Below, piece by piece: positions 45,732 through 58,310 of a stretch of 64,000 nucleotides of DNA. Position 1 is the stretch's first letter, and the number at the start of each line of letters is the position of its first letter. The notes beneath the pieces are model-generated. The model was given only the letters and a program-made list of their open reading frames with translations. It ran no database searches and was not told the origin of the DNA. Source of the DNA: Lotus japonicus (lineage: Eukaryota > Streptophyta > Magnoliopsida > Fabales > Fabaceae). The translations under genes and the position numbers were made by a program. Location of the stretch: assembly GCF_012489685.1 (NCBI RefSeq), contig NC_080042.1, positions 30,323,158-30,387,157 on the forward strand, given 5' to 3'.

Positions 45732-48700
45732 TGTAACACCCCGATTTCGGTGGCGTCACTTTAGTAACTCAAAAATAAAATAAAGCGGAAAAGCAGGTTT
45801 TTTTTTGTGTTTTGTTTAAATAAAAAGACTTGTCGAAATAAGGTCTCAACCCAATCGCAATTAACAGCGATTAATATACAAAATAAGCACAGCCCTTGCT
45901 GCAACTAAAAACATCGTCACGAGTGTCCTCAAGTGACGGAAAGTAATATTAAGTAATTGAAAGTAGTGCCCGCGGGCAAATAAGTGCGGCTCATAGTCAG
46001 AGTCACAAGCTTTATAACTACAGTCCTCCAAGAAAATAAATTAGCCCCAAACGGCCTCCAAAAGACTTCCTACGCCCGACAAACTCCCTGTGATCCTCAT
46101 GGAAGAGAATCACACAAAAAGCTAATAGTCGGGAACCTACCCTGCCCCAAAATACAACTGATGAATCAGAGCTATGACCATGACAACCAAAATCAGTAAC
46201 TCTAACCACCCATATCCTACACCACTATCTTCGACCCTCATCTGATCTTCCATGAAGTCCGGGTCCACGTCGAAGGCTCAGTAGTAGTCATTTCGCTCCG
46301 GGTCCTCCCCGAACGACGAACCTTCTTGAATCATCTGTTGAACGTCTGGCAGCAGGCCGACCGCCCAAACACAAACATACAAACAAAGCCACGGCGCTAG
46401 GGTCAACTCACGGAATATAGTAGATAATACAAACAGCATGTGAAGAATAAGGGGGTATGTATATATATATGTTGTATATATATATTTATATGTTCTGTAT
46501 TGCCTACCCTAAGGTATATACTTAGTATGTTATCAAGGCTCTAATAACAATTCAATGAATAATATCTCAACAATACAATAAGCATTATCTCAACAATTCC
46601 ATATTGGGCGCATGTATGCATGCAATGTCAATTCAAACGTTGATCCCAAAAATAGGCATGTCAAGTCGATCCAACCCATTGGGTCGAACACAAGGACTCG
46701 CACACGCAGTAAATGACAACGCCAAGTCGGTTCTCTCATTAGAGTCGAACATACGGACGTTGCGCGCGTCTAATGACTATCGCCGAATCGATCCAATCCC
46801 TCGGATTGAATATAAGGATCCGCGCGTGTCGAAATATTATCGCTGAATCGGTCCAATCCCTCGGATTGAACTCACGGACTCACGCGAGTTTATATGGCGA
46901 TGGCTGAATCGATCCAATCCATCGGATTGAATATAAGGATTCACGCGTGCCCGAGTGACTACCGCCGAATCGATCCAATCCCTCGGATTGAATATAAGGA
47001 TTCACGCGTGTCAAACGATTATTGCCGAATCGGTCCAACCCGTCGGGTTGAACATAAGGATTCGCGCCCGTTAAGCCGAAGATAATGTCGATTATGCGAC
47101 AAAATGAATTAATCAAAAGAAGAAAGAATGAACTTGGAACTCATAGTTCCCGGCTAAACTTTAGATAGCCAAACAATAAACTGCTCATCGAGCGAAGAGT
47201 ACCGAAGTACTTGGAAACTTATAATTTCCGGCTAAACTTTAGATAGCCAAACAATAAACTGCTCATCGAGCAAAAGAGTATCAACATACTCGGAAACTTG
47301 TAAGTTTCTTCTAAACTTGGACTCGGCGACCCTTCTCATCTTTCAAACTAATATTCAAGCTCCAAGCTCTTATCTAAGGTTGTTACCATTATTCAATGGT
47401 TTTAGAGATTGATTAATGTCTTATGAGTTTTCCTTGAGAAAATAGGTTTCTTTTAATCTTATAATACTTCCTATAAGTTTCAGGGATCCCATAATCCCAA
47501 ACAATTCCTTGAGAAGGTCTCGATCCATTAAAACATAACAAGGTCCGAACTCCGTTCGTCCTTTCGAACTCTCTCAAAAATCTCATAAAATTCGGCATGA
47601 CTTGCCCGTTATCCTCACTCATCAGTATCACAGATATAAGTGGAATAGCATAACTAAATCAGCGCAATCAATAAGCATAAACAGCATATTCCAACACATC
47701 CTAGATTAACCAGCAAACGGCCGAAGCCTCTCAGAAAACATTTTTCCATAAAGCGATAAACAATATCCAAGCAATATTCAATATCAACACAATAACCCAG
47801 TCGAATTGATCGACGCCTACAAGGAAATAGCTAGTAAGTAAGTTGCCCTAACCTCGAGTTGTTCTAGTCTCGCGGTGCAGGTCTCGCTCACAAGCTTGTT
47901 CAGTCAAGCCCAAGGTTTCCACAAACGAACCTTAGAGCAAACAAAGCAGAAATCAATCAAATTAAGTCGACATAATCGAAACAATACTAACTAGAGTTAG
48001 ACAAAGCTCAAGAAACTTCAGAGTACAACACTTAGGCACGAATGAAAGGGCTTTCCCCGAATGGATGAGTTTTGACTCGATTCAAGTTTTGTGCAAAAAC
48101 ACTTTATTCGCTAAAACGTGCATAACTCGAGCTACAGAACTCGGAATGACACGAAACCGGCGCCAAAATTTCGACAATTGAAAGAGCTACGCAATGGCTC
48201 AGGTCATAGAGACCCAAAAATTATTTTTGGACACGGTACCCAAGCAAATAGGTTTCGGCCACTATGGAAAATAGGGTTTTCGAACTTTTTCTTCGATCTA
48301 AATCAATTCCTAGGTATTCTTAGGCGATATCTAGGCCAGGGAAACTCTCAGAAAAATTATCGGGTTAAAAACTGTCGCAGGGGTATTTTGGTCAATATTT
48401 TTAGCTCAGAATTTCAAAACTGAATTTTCGAAAAACAAATTGGATGGGAATGTCAACAACGACGTTTATGACGACTAATCCTACTAGCACTAAGCTCAAT
48501 CGTCAGTTTTAAGCGTAAAGAACGAAACTTTGCCCAGAAATGGGTATTTGATGCAAAAATTGATTCCGGCGGCATTTCGTCGACATCTGACAAAATCTAA
48601 TCCGCAGAACACGCTCAGAAGCATGCAGGGAATAAGTTTAGACACTGAAATCAGCTTATTTGAACAGTTTTACAAAAAACTCAAAACTTTGAGCACAGAA

Positions 48701-49671
48701 AGACATAGAAGAAGTCGACAGATCTGACGATCAGAAGTGAGAGATAGTAACTATACCTCGATGTCTTCGATTAGCAACGAACGGTGAAGCAATCGGGCAA
48801 GAAACGGCGAAAATCACTTCTCCTCTTTCTCTCCTCCAAGCTCTCGGCCACTCCCTCTCCAAATGGCAATTTTTTGTTTTTTTTTTTTCATTTTTCATAT
48901 TATATATAGGAAATGGAAAACGCGGAAAAATGAAAATTTCGCGATTCCGATTTTTCCTACTGATTCCAACGTATTTTAGACACAATATTCTTCCCGCTGA
49001 ATCTTCTAATTCTTCAAAGAAATATCAGTATGATTTTTGGTTTTCGAGGCTTGTTTTAATGCTTACCGGCATTAAAAATGCACTTTATGCACTTTATGAT
49101 ATTGACCTCGGATGCAGAAACTTCCTTCTGAAGAAAGATTTGGAACGTCGATTAGAGTGAGCATCCGCGGATGAAATCTTTATTTGAAGCCCCGAGTAGA
49201 AAAGTCTCCATCGTCCGTCGATTTTAGGGTTTCTGAACTATCAGGGATTCCGTTTCGGCAAACTTCCGAGTATCGGAATCAGACGTTCGTACATCCTAGA
49301 GTTTCGTATCGAAACGCTCGTTTTGGAAAGGAATAAGAGAAAGTCTTATTTTCCTCTAGAAGATTTTTGGAAAATTTCCTATAGTGTTCCAAAGCTGGAA
49401 GTTTGTTGGAAATTATATTCCTATAGTGTTCCAAAGCTGGAACATAGTTTTGTTTCCTAAAGTTCTTGTCCTAGGTTTTAAATGCGAATATTAGTCGTGC
49501 TATAACTCTTATCGACTTTGATACAATCTTTAGCTTTTCTTGAACTTTCTCCTTCACAAATTCATTCCATCCATTTACCCCTTGTTCAGGTTTTCCCTTC
49601 ACGTTACATCAAATTAATCGTGAAAAGAAATTTTATTCGGTTTATTCCAACTCAAAAACTTGGGTCTCACA
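45732..49671 (-). repeat. Shared middle LTR of the array
   Basis: 3,940 bp. It is the 5' LTR of unit B and also the 3' LTR of unit C, since internal sequence follows on both sides. At most of the diagnostic sites it carries the same bases as A3. The 60-bp repeat block is at 46648-47067. Confidence 0.92.
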
Positions 49672-51938
49672 TTACTACCCTCCAAAAAGAAAGTTTCGTC
49701 CTCGAAACTTAGGGTTCAGCAAAAACTCCGAATATTATTCCTTGGTCTCTTCATCTAACTCCCATATAGCACCATGAAATCAATCTTCTACTTAGTCACC
49801 CTTCAAATTAAACCTCGACTTGAGCCTTAATACCTAGTGCATCACTAGACTCATTCCCTTTAACATCAACTTATCAACAACTTATAAGCAAATCTTCATC
49901 TTAATATCTAACAACCCATTATTGACATCTCTTTCTTCAAAACTTTCCTTACTCAAACTAATTTACACTTATTGAAATCCTTAACACTTCGCACAAATCA
50001 GAACTCATCCCCTAGAAGATTAAATCATAACTATACCTCAAAGGACTTAACTAGTCATTTTATCATCCGATCCTTCAACCTCCCGAGATTTAACTGTTAT
50101 CGTAACCGCTAACACCACTAAATTCCTTATGCGTACATGAATCTCAGCTCACTAGGTCAACCTTAGCCCTAGGATCCTCATTCAACTTAGTAGAATTCAT
50201 TGGTTAACTCTAGTATACCTCATCAGAATCCATAACAAGGTTCCATTCACTCTTAGACTCTATGAAACTTGCCCAAATATAACGACTTCAAGTATTCATC
50301 TTAATACTAGACTTTCCTTTCTGTATCTCAATCACCATCTCGTCAATCAATTTCTTAATCTCTCAATCAAGTTCTGACAAACTTCGAGTCCTACACACCT
50401 TAGACAGAAATCCATAGATTTAAAACCTAAACCTTCACCAAGTTTGGTCCTCTAATGGCCTTTAATCCTTCAATACTTCTTAAGTGAATATCCATTTCTT
50501 AAAACTAAAACTCCTTCGCTTACACAAACGACCTGATAAGTGTCGTCATGCTTTCACACTGACAACTTGATCCTGATATCCATAATCATAACTTACTATG
50601 CTAACATCATTCAAATCTTATCACATGGTTCATTATGTCCGCAATCCCATAATCAACATCAATCGATCACCAACTTATAACCAACCTTAACACTCTACAC
50701 AACTCCGAATTCCTTTACTTCAAGATCTCTCTTATACTGTACCTCAATGGTCTTAACCCGCAACTCATCTTCAGATCTCTAATCTTCTAAGATTCAAATC
50801 CTATTATCACACCTACAACCATAAGATCTCCTACTCGTACGTGATTCTCAACTCTCAAGGTCAATCTTAACCCTAAGATTTCAATCCAACTTAGTAAATC
50901 TCACTTAGTAATCTTAGCATGTTTTCCTGAAATCCATGTCAACAATCCCAAGTATTCAACTTATGCTAAAACTTTCTTTTTCTAACTTAATCATTGATTC
51001 AACATTAGTCACTCCAGCAAACTCCTGACAATTCTCTAAGTCTTACACATTCAAGTTAAACTTCATGGGCTTAAAATCTAAACTTTTATCTAGTTTGCAT
51101 CGGTAATGTCCTTTGACCCTTCAACACTTTTCAAGTGAAAATTCATCTCTTAAGACTATAATGTCTCCACAAATTAATCATGCACTTAGCAAAACTTATT
51201 CCTCGAACTCGACTACAACAATCTAGTTCAAAGTTAATTCTTCTCAATCTTGCTACTATCAAGCTATCATCTATAACCTGATTAAATCCAACCTATTTAG
51301 TCTCTAACAATTCCACTCAGTAATCACATAACCTATGACTTCATAACTTCCGAGAAAATACCTAATATTTTTCCAACATTAAATCTCTTGACTTAGTCTA
51401 CCTCTACTTGGAGTAATCACACGAACTAACCAATTAATTTATATACGACAATCATCAACTTCCAAAGATTTAAATCTTAATCTTTTACAATCAAGTGCTT
51501 AACACGAACTTTCCTCCCAAATCCGACTAAACCTCGATCAATTCAAATTCATCTTACACATCCTTCTATCAAAGTCCATTACCAGTTCTGATTCCGAATA
51601 TCACCCCCTCAATATTAAGTTGATCAAGCCTAATACATCGAAGGTGAAATTTAGAAAAACCCACTGGAACAGTCAATGAGTTCCTATCATCCAGTAGTCA
51701 CAATTACCCTGATATTAAATCCTCAATGAGGCCGCTACGGAACTACACACTCTCGACACCATACGTATACTATCCATACGGAATCTCTCGGAGATTCATT
51801 CTTCAGCTTCTAGCTCCTTTGTTAAACGCATCGGTGCCATACTACTTTTCTAGGCTTAACGCGTTATTCTAAACCTCGTGTAACTTCTATAGTTTAAACA
51901 CGAGCAACGGTCAAATAAAGTATTATTAGGCGTAATAA
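49672..51938 (-). other. Non-coding internal module of unit C
   Basis: Nearly identical to the module of copy A in reverse, including sites where unit B differs (for example near 50560 and 51730). Confidence 0.8.
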
Positions 51939-53135
51939 CTATAAAGTCAAAGCTCGACAGTAAAGGCAAGTTAGGTGTGTTGCACGTTCTACGAGAGTAA
52001 TAAAGCATGTTATCCTAGAATGAGAAGGAATAGTTAGAAGGTTACCATCGTTCGTGCGCTCTCCTCTGACTAGTCTACCAGCTCCCTCGCCGCACGAGAC
52101 ATAGACTCCTCCCCGTGCAGCAGGATGTCTTCCTCTCACCGTAGGCACAGATGGCTCAACCCTGGTTACATTGCAATCCTTGGCTTGATGCCCCGGACGG
52201 TTGCAATTGAAACATAGAGGTCCCCCGTCTGGACACTTGTTAGAGTAGTGCCCCACCTTCTTGCACCTGTAACACGTTACTCCTTGGCCCGAAGTCTTGT
52301 TTCCTGTTCCTCCGGTAGCATTTATGGGCTTATACTGCCCCGAGGTAAAACCTTCCCTCAAAGGGCGTTGATACGGCTTCTTCTGTTGGAATTTACCTCT
52401 TCCTTTATAGTTCTGAGGACCTGACCTTACTGGTCCTCCAGTTCCAGCACGATTCAACCTCTTGTTCTTCATTAACTCCACTTCTGTGGCTTTCTCAACC
52501 AAGGACTGGAAGCGCATGATTCCCAACGGTTTCACTGAGTCCTCAATGTCAGGCCTCAGCCCATTCACAAACCGTTTGCACATGTAGGGTTCATCAACCC
52601 CATTGCGGAAGAATCGAAAGTGTTTGGCCAACGATTCCAGCTTAGCAGCATATTCCGGAATGGACATGCTACCCTGACGAAGAGTCAGAAACTGTGCCTC
52701 ACGCTCGTCACGAGCACTATCTGGAAAATACTTCTCCAGAAAAGCAGCACGAAATGAAGCCCAGTTCACTTCCACATTATTTGCTTCCATCATTCCTCTG
52801 GTACCCCTCCACCAGTACTCAGCATCGCCCAGCAGCAGATAAGTTGCCAGGCCCACCTTGGCCCCTTCACTAGTCTGTAGTACTTCGAAAATCTTCTCAA
52901 TCTCTTGGATCCATAGATCCGCATTGTCCGGGTCAGTCCCACCTGTGAACTTGGGTGGATCCTGCCTTCTAAAATCATTCAATCCCCTATTCTGGTCCAG
53001 GGCTACCTCCCTCTCACGCTTATGTCGCTCACGTTCAGCTTTGTCAGCACGCAACTGAGCGTTCTCCGCAGTTTGATTTGTCATTGCCTGGGCCATAGCA
53101 GTCATTGCCCCAGCGAGTTGGTTCATGTTCTCCAT
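51939..53135 (-). CDS. gag: Gag of unit C, intact
   Basis: 398 residues from the ATG at 53135, reading leftwards, identical in translation to the Gag of copy A as far as I could compare. Gag domain and both CCHC knuckles are complete. The putative splice acceptor and TACTAAC branch site lie just upstream (about 53139-53164). As in A, the end of the frame runs into decayed protease sequence and no pol follows. Confidence 0.9.
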   Translation of the reverse strand: MENMNQLAGAMTAMAQAMTNQTAENAQLRADKAERERHKREREVALDQNRGLNDFRRQDPPKFTGGTDPDNADLWIQEIEKIFEVLQTSEGAKVGLATYLLLGDAEYWWRGTRGMMEANNVEVNWASFRAAFLEKYFPDSARDEREAQFLTLRQGSMSIPEYAAKLESLAKHFRFFRNGVDEPYMCKRFVNGLRPDIEDSVKPLGIMRFQSLVEKATEVELMKNKRLNRAGTGGPVRSGPQNYKGRGKFQQKKPYQRPLREGFTSGQYKPINATGGTGNKTSGQGVTCYRCKKVGHYSNKCPDGGPLCFNCNRPGHQAKDCNVTRVEPSVPTVRGRHPAARGGVYVSCGEGAGRLVRGERTNDGNLLTIPSHSRITCFITLVERATHLTCLYCRALTL

Positions 53136-53333
53136 GTTCTGTTTAGTTAAACAAACAGTTAGTACTAACCATAAGATAGCATCTAGCATAACTATACAAT
53201 ATGATTAAGTACTAACTTCAATCAATTCTAAGCGAAAAATCGCTTGGCAGACAATCAATTTTTTACTCTTTGCAGATTCACACAACCTAGCACAGAAGAC
53301 CTATTCCCCAAAGACTCCCGAAAGACTCGACAA

Positions 53334-53345
53334 GCTCTGATACCA
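53334..53345 (-). other. Primer-binding site of unit C
   Basis: Reverse complement of TGGTATCAGAGC beside the LTR end at 53349. Confidence 0.92.
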
Positions 53346-53348
53346 CAA

Positions 53349-56300
53349 TGTAACACCCCGATTTCGGTGGCGTCACTTTAGTAACTCAAAAATAAAATAA
53401 AGCGGAAAAGCAGGTTTTTTTTTTTGTTTTGTTTAAATAAAAAGACTTGTCGAAATAAGGTCTCAACCCAATCGCAATTAACAGCGATTAATATACAAAA
53501 TAAGCACAGCCCTTGCTGCAACTAAAAACATCGTCACGAGTGTCCTCAAGTGACGGAAAGTAATATTAAGTAATTGAAAGTAGTGCCCGCGGGCAAATAA
53601 GTGCGGCTCATAGTCAGAGTCACAAGCTTTATAACTACAGTCCTCCAAGAAAATAAATTAGCCCCAAACGGCCTCCAAAAGACTTCCTACGCCCGACAAA
53701 CTCCCTGTGATCCTCATGGAAGAGAATCACACAAAAAGCTAATAGTCGGGAACCTACCCTGCCCCAAAATACAACTGATGAATCAGAGCTATGACCATGA
53801 CAACCAAAATCAGTAACTCTAACCACCCATATCCTACACCACTATCTTCGACCCTCATCTGATCTTCCATGAAGTCCGGGTCCACGTCGAAGGCTCAGTA
53901 GTAGTCATTTCGCTCCGGGTCCTCCCCGAACGACGAACCTTCTTGAATCATCTGTTGAACGTCTGGCAGAAGGCCGACCGCCCAAACACAAACATACAAA
54001 CAAAGCCACGGCGCTAGGGTCAACTCAAGGAATATAGTAGATAATACAAACAACATGTGAAGAATAAGGGGGTATGTATATATATATGTTGTATATATAT
54101 ATTTATATGTTCTGTATTGCCTACCCTAAGGTATATACTTAGCATGTTATCAAGGCTCTAATAACAATTCAATGAATAATATCTCAACAATACAATAAGC
54201 ATTATCTCAACAATTCCATATTGGGCGCATGTATGCATGCAATGTCAATTCAAACGTTGATCCCAAAAATAGGCATGTCAAGTCGATCCAACCCATTGGG
54301 TCGAACACAAGGACTCGCACACGCAGTAAATGACAACGCCAAGTCGGTTCTCTCATTAGAGTCGAACATACGGACGTTGCGCGCGTCTAATGACTATCGC
54401 CGAATCGATCCAATCCCTCGGATTGAATATAAGGATCCGCGCGTGTCGAAATATTATCGCTGAATCGGTCCAATCCCTCGGATTGAACTCACGGACTCAC
54501 GCGAGTTTATATGGCGATGGCTGAATCGATCCAATCCATCGGATTGAATATAAGGATTCACGCGTGCCCGAGTGACTACCGCCGAATCGATCCAATCCCT
54601 CGGATTGAATATAAGGATTCACGCGTGTCAAACGATTATTGCCGAATCGGTCCAACCCGTCGGGTTGAACATAAGGATTCGCGCCCGTTAAGCCGAAGAT
54701 AATGTCGATTATGCGACAAAATGAATTAATCAAAAGAAGAAAGAATGAACTTGGAACTCATAGTTCCCGGCTAAACTTTAGATAGCCAAACAATAAACTG
54801 CTCATCGAGCGAAGAGTACCGAAGTACTTGGAAACTTATAATTTCCGGCTAAACTTTAGATAGCCAAACAATAAACTGCTCATCGAGCAAAAGAGTATCA
54901 ACATACTCGGAAACTTGTAAGTTTCTTCTAAACTTGGACTCGGCGACCCTTCTCATCTTTCAAACTAATATTCAAGCTCCAAGCTCTTATCTAAGGTTGT
55001 TACCATTATTCAATGGTTTTAGAGATTGATTAATGTCTTATGAGTTTTCCTTGAGAAAATAGGTTTCTTTTAATCTTATAATACTTCCTATAAGTTTCAG
55101 GGATCCCATAATCCCAAACAATTCCTTGAGAAGGTCTCGATCCATTAAAACATAACAAGGTCCGAACTCCGTTCGTCCTTTCGAACTCTCTCAAAAATCT
55201 CATAAAATTCGGCATGACTTGCCCGTTATCCTCACTCATCAGTATCACAGATATAAGTGGAATAGCATAACTAAATCAGCGCAATCAATAAGCATAAACA
55301 GCATATTCCAACACATCCTAGATTAACCAGCAAACGGCCGAAGCCTCTCAGAAAACATTTTTCCATAAAGCGATAAACAATATCCAAGCAATATTCAATA
55401 TCAACACAATAACCCAGTCGAATTGATCGACGCCTACAAGGAAATAGCTAGTAAGTAAGTTGCCCTAACCTCGAGTTGTTCTAGTCTCGCGGTGCAGGTC
55501 TCGCTCACAAGCTTGTTCAGTCAAGCCCAAGGTTTCCACAAACGAACCTTAGAGCAAACAAAGCAGAAATCAATCAAATTAAGTCGACATAATCGAAACA
55601 ATACTAACTAGAGTTAGACAAAGCTCAAGAAACTTCAGAGTACAACACTTAGGCACGAATGAAAGGGCTTTCCCCGAATGGATGAGTTTTGACTCGATTC
55701 AAGTTTTGTGCAAAAACACTTTATTCGCTAAAACGTGCATAACTCGAGCTACAGAACTCGGAATGACACGAAACCGGCGCCAAAATTTCGACAATTGAAA
55801 GAGCTACGCAATGGCTCAGGTCATAGAGACCCAAAAATTATTTTTGGACACGGTACCCAAGCAAATAGGTTTCGGCCACTATGGAAAATAGGGTTTTCGA
55901 ACTTTTTCTTCGATCTAAATCAATTCCTAGGTATTCTTAGGCGATATCTAGGCCAGGGAAACTCTCAGAAAAATTATCGGGTTAAAAACTGTCGCAGGGG
56001 TATTTTTGTCAATATTTTTAGCTCAGAATTTCAAAACTGAATTTTCGAAAAACAAATTGGATGGGAATGTCAACAACGACGTTTATGACGACTAATCCTA
56101 CTAGCACTAAGCTCAATCGTCAGTTTTAAGCGTAAAGAACGAAACTTTGCCCAGAAATGGGGTATTTGATGCAAAAATTGATTCCGGCGGCATTTCGTCG
56201 ACATCTGACAAAATCTAATCCGCAGAACACGCTCAGAAGCATGCAGGGAATAAGTTTAGACACTGAAATCAGCTTATTTGAACAGTTTTACAAAAAGCTC

Positions 56301-57287
56301 AAAACTTTGAGCACAGAAAGACATAGAAGAAGTCGACAGATCTGACGATCAGAAGTGAGAGATAGTAACTATACCTCGATGTCTTCGATTAGCAACGAAC
56401 GGTGAAGCAATCGGGCAAGAAACGGCGAAAATCACTTCTCCTCTTTCTCTCCTCCAAGCTCTCGGCCACTCCCTCTCCAAATGGCAATTTTTGTTTTTTT
56501 TTCATTTTTCATATTATATATAGAAATGGAAAACGCGGAAAAATGAAAATTTCGCGATTCCGATTTTTCCTACTGATTCCAACGTATTTTAGACACAATA
56601 TTCTTCCCGCTGAATCTTCTAATTCTCAAAGAAATATCAGTATGATTTTTGGTTTTCGAGGCTTGTTTTTAATGCTTACCGGCATTAAAAATGCACTTTA
56701 TGCACTTTATGATATTGACCTCGGATGCAGAAACTTCCTTCTGAAGAAAGATTTAGAACGTCGATTAGAGTGAGCGTTCGCGGATGAAATCTTTATTTGA
56801 AGCCCCGAGTAGAAAAGTCTCCATCGTCCGTCGATTTTAGGGTTTCTGAACTATCAGGGATTCCGTTTCGGCAAAACTTCCGGAAGTATCGGAATCAGAC
56901 GTTCGTACATCCTAGAGTTTCGTATCGAAACGCTCGTTTTGGAAAGGAATAAGAGAAAGTCTTATTTTCCTCTAGAAGATTTTTGGAAAATTTCCTATAG
57001 TGTTCCAAAGCTGGAAGTTTGTTGGAAATTATATTCCTATAGTGTTCCAAAGCTGGAACATAGTTTTGTTTCCTAAAGTTCTTGTCCTAGGTTTTAAATG
57101 CGAATATTAGTCGTGCTATAACTCTTATCGACTTTGATACAATCTTTAGCTTTTCTTGAACTTTCTCCTTCACAAATTCATTCCATCCATTTACCCCTTG
57201 TTCAGGTTTTCCCTTCACGTTACATCAAATTAATCGTGAAAAGAAATTTTATTCGGTTTATTCCAACTCAAAAACTTGGGTCTCACA
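53349..57287 (-). repeat. Outer 5' LTR of the array (LTR-C)
   Basis: 3,939 bp, the same length as A5, and carrying A5's diagnostic bases at every site I checked. The 60-bp repeat block is at 54265-54684. Its outer edge is followed by TTAGA. Confidence 0.92.
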
Positions 57288-57742
57288 TTAGACTGCCTAA
57301 CATCCCAACATATCTGGACGCGTACAAACTTGGCATACATAGGACTCCCTACAGTTGATGCATAAGGAATCTTTTGCATTTCCTGAATTTATAAGTTTCC
57401 TTTTGGGCATTGACTGAGACTAAATTTGTCTCCCTTAGCAACTGGAGTATCCCCTGATGTACAATTCTGCATGCCAAACCTTTTAAGTACCTTTTCGATA
57501 TAGTTCCTTTGTGACAATCCCAGAATACCCCGAGATCGGTCTCGGTGTATCTGAATTCCTAAAACAAAGGAAGCGTCACCAAGATCTTTCATTTCAAATT
57601 TTCTTGATAGAAATCTCTTGGTTTCGTGCAACATGCCTATATCATTAGTGGCAAGCAGTATGTCATCAACATACAGAACCGGGAAAATATACTTGCTCCC
57701 ACTGAATTTGTGATACACACAATCCTCAACAACATTCACCTC
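57288..57742 (-). pseudogene. Ty1/copia reverse transcriptase fragment
   Basis: Reading leftwards from the gap, the frame shows YVDDILLA, the copia RT active-site motif, then DLGDASFVLGIQI and LGLSQRNYIEKVL, typical of the plant copia pol C-terminal RT region. A stop follows SQCPKGNL at about 57389. Conserved residues after it continue in frame to about 57310 and then shift frame by an internal loss. The fragment ends exactly at the LTR edge (57287), so the gag-only element is inserted in, or joined to, a dead copia element. Confidence 0.85.
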
Positions 57743-57842
57743 NNNNNNNNNNNNNNNNNNNNNNNNNNNNNNNNNNNNNNNNNNNNNNNNNNNNNNNNNN
57801 NNNNNNNNNNNNNNNNNNNNNNNNNNNNNNNNNNNNNNNNNN
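57743..57842. other. Assembly gap 2 (100 N)
   Basis: Exactly 100 N. It breaks the copia fragment on its left. The sequence on its right is not recognisably copia, so adjacency is unproven. Confidence 0.98.
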
Positions 57843-58310
57843 GAGTTAAAACAGGAAAAAGAAAATGACAGCCCTTTCAGAGGTTCTATCTTTCTTTCAA
57901 TTTTTAGAACAAAAGAAGAGTGCAAGCAAAGACAACAAAGCTCAAATTGTCACCACTAAAGAAAGAGGGTGTCACCCATGAAAATGAGTTTGCCATACTT
58001 TTGACCATGTTTTTTATGTGCTGATTAATTCCTCCTACTCGATTTTTTTTAGGGGAAGTTTATTGAAATTAATCCGAAACACAGGCTATGCCAAATACAT
58101 CATGAAAGCAACCAAATTCGGTGGAGCATCATCAACCCAAATAACATTAACAGAACTAAAGGTTAACTTTGAACGGAAATCTACCCATCATGTAACTAGA
58201 ATGTTAAACAAAGAAAACAACTCAAAAGATGTTAAAATATGGGCGCGCCTAATGTGGGTTAGTTTCAAAACTGACCACGGTGGTCCAATTTCATTTTTAA
58301 GTGATAAGAC
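57843..58310. other. Unassigned sequence left of copy D
   Basis: A short plus-strand open frame (58018 onward) lacks recognisable domains. A T run near 58043 followed by GGGGAAGTTTATTGAAATTAATCC could be the edge of an old non-LTR insertion, but this is weak. The five bases before the LTR of copy D are AAGAC. Confidence 0.3.

Larger units (their letters stand above)
38934..57287 (-). mobile_element. Minus-strand tandem array of the gag-only family (copies B and C)
   Basis: From right to left: LTR (53349-57287), internal C (49672-53348), LTR (45732-49671), internal B (42053-45731), truncated LTR (38934-42052). The middle LTR serves both units. No flanking DNA or target duplication separates them, so this is a recombined LTR-internal-LTR-internal-LTR structure, not two insertions. 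The right end is bordered by TTAGA inside a Ty1/copia fragment. Confidence 0.88.

Noticed and set aside
57389..57925. 178-residue frame joining both sides of gap 2
   Set aside because: Only the part left of the gap is copia RT. The N-terminal part comes from the other contig and is unrelated.
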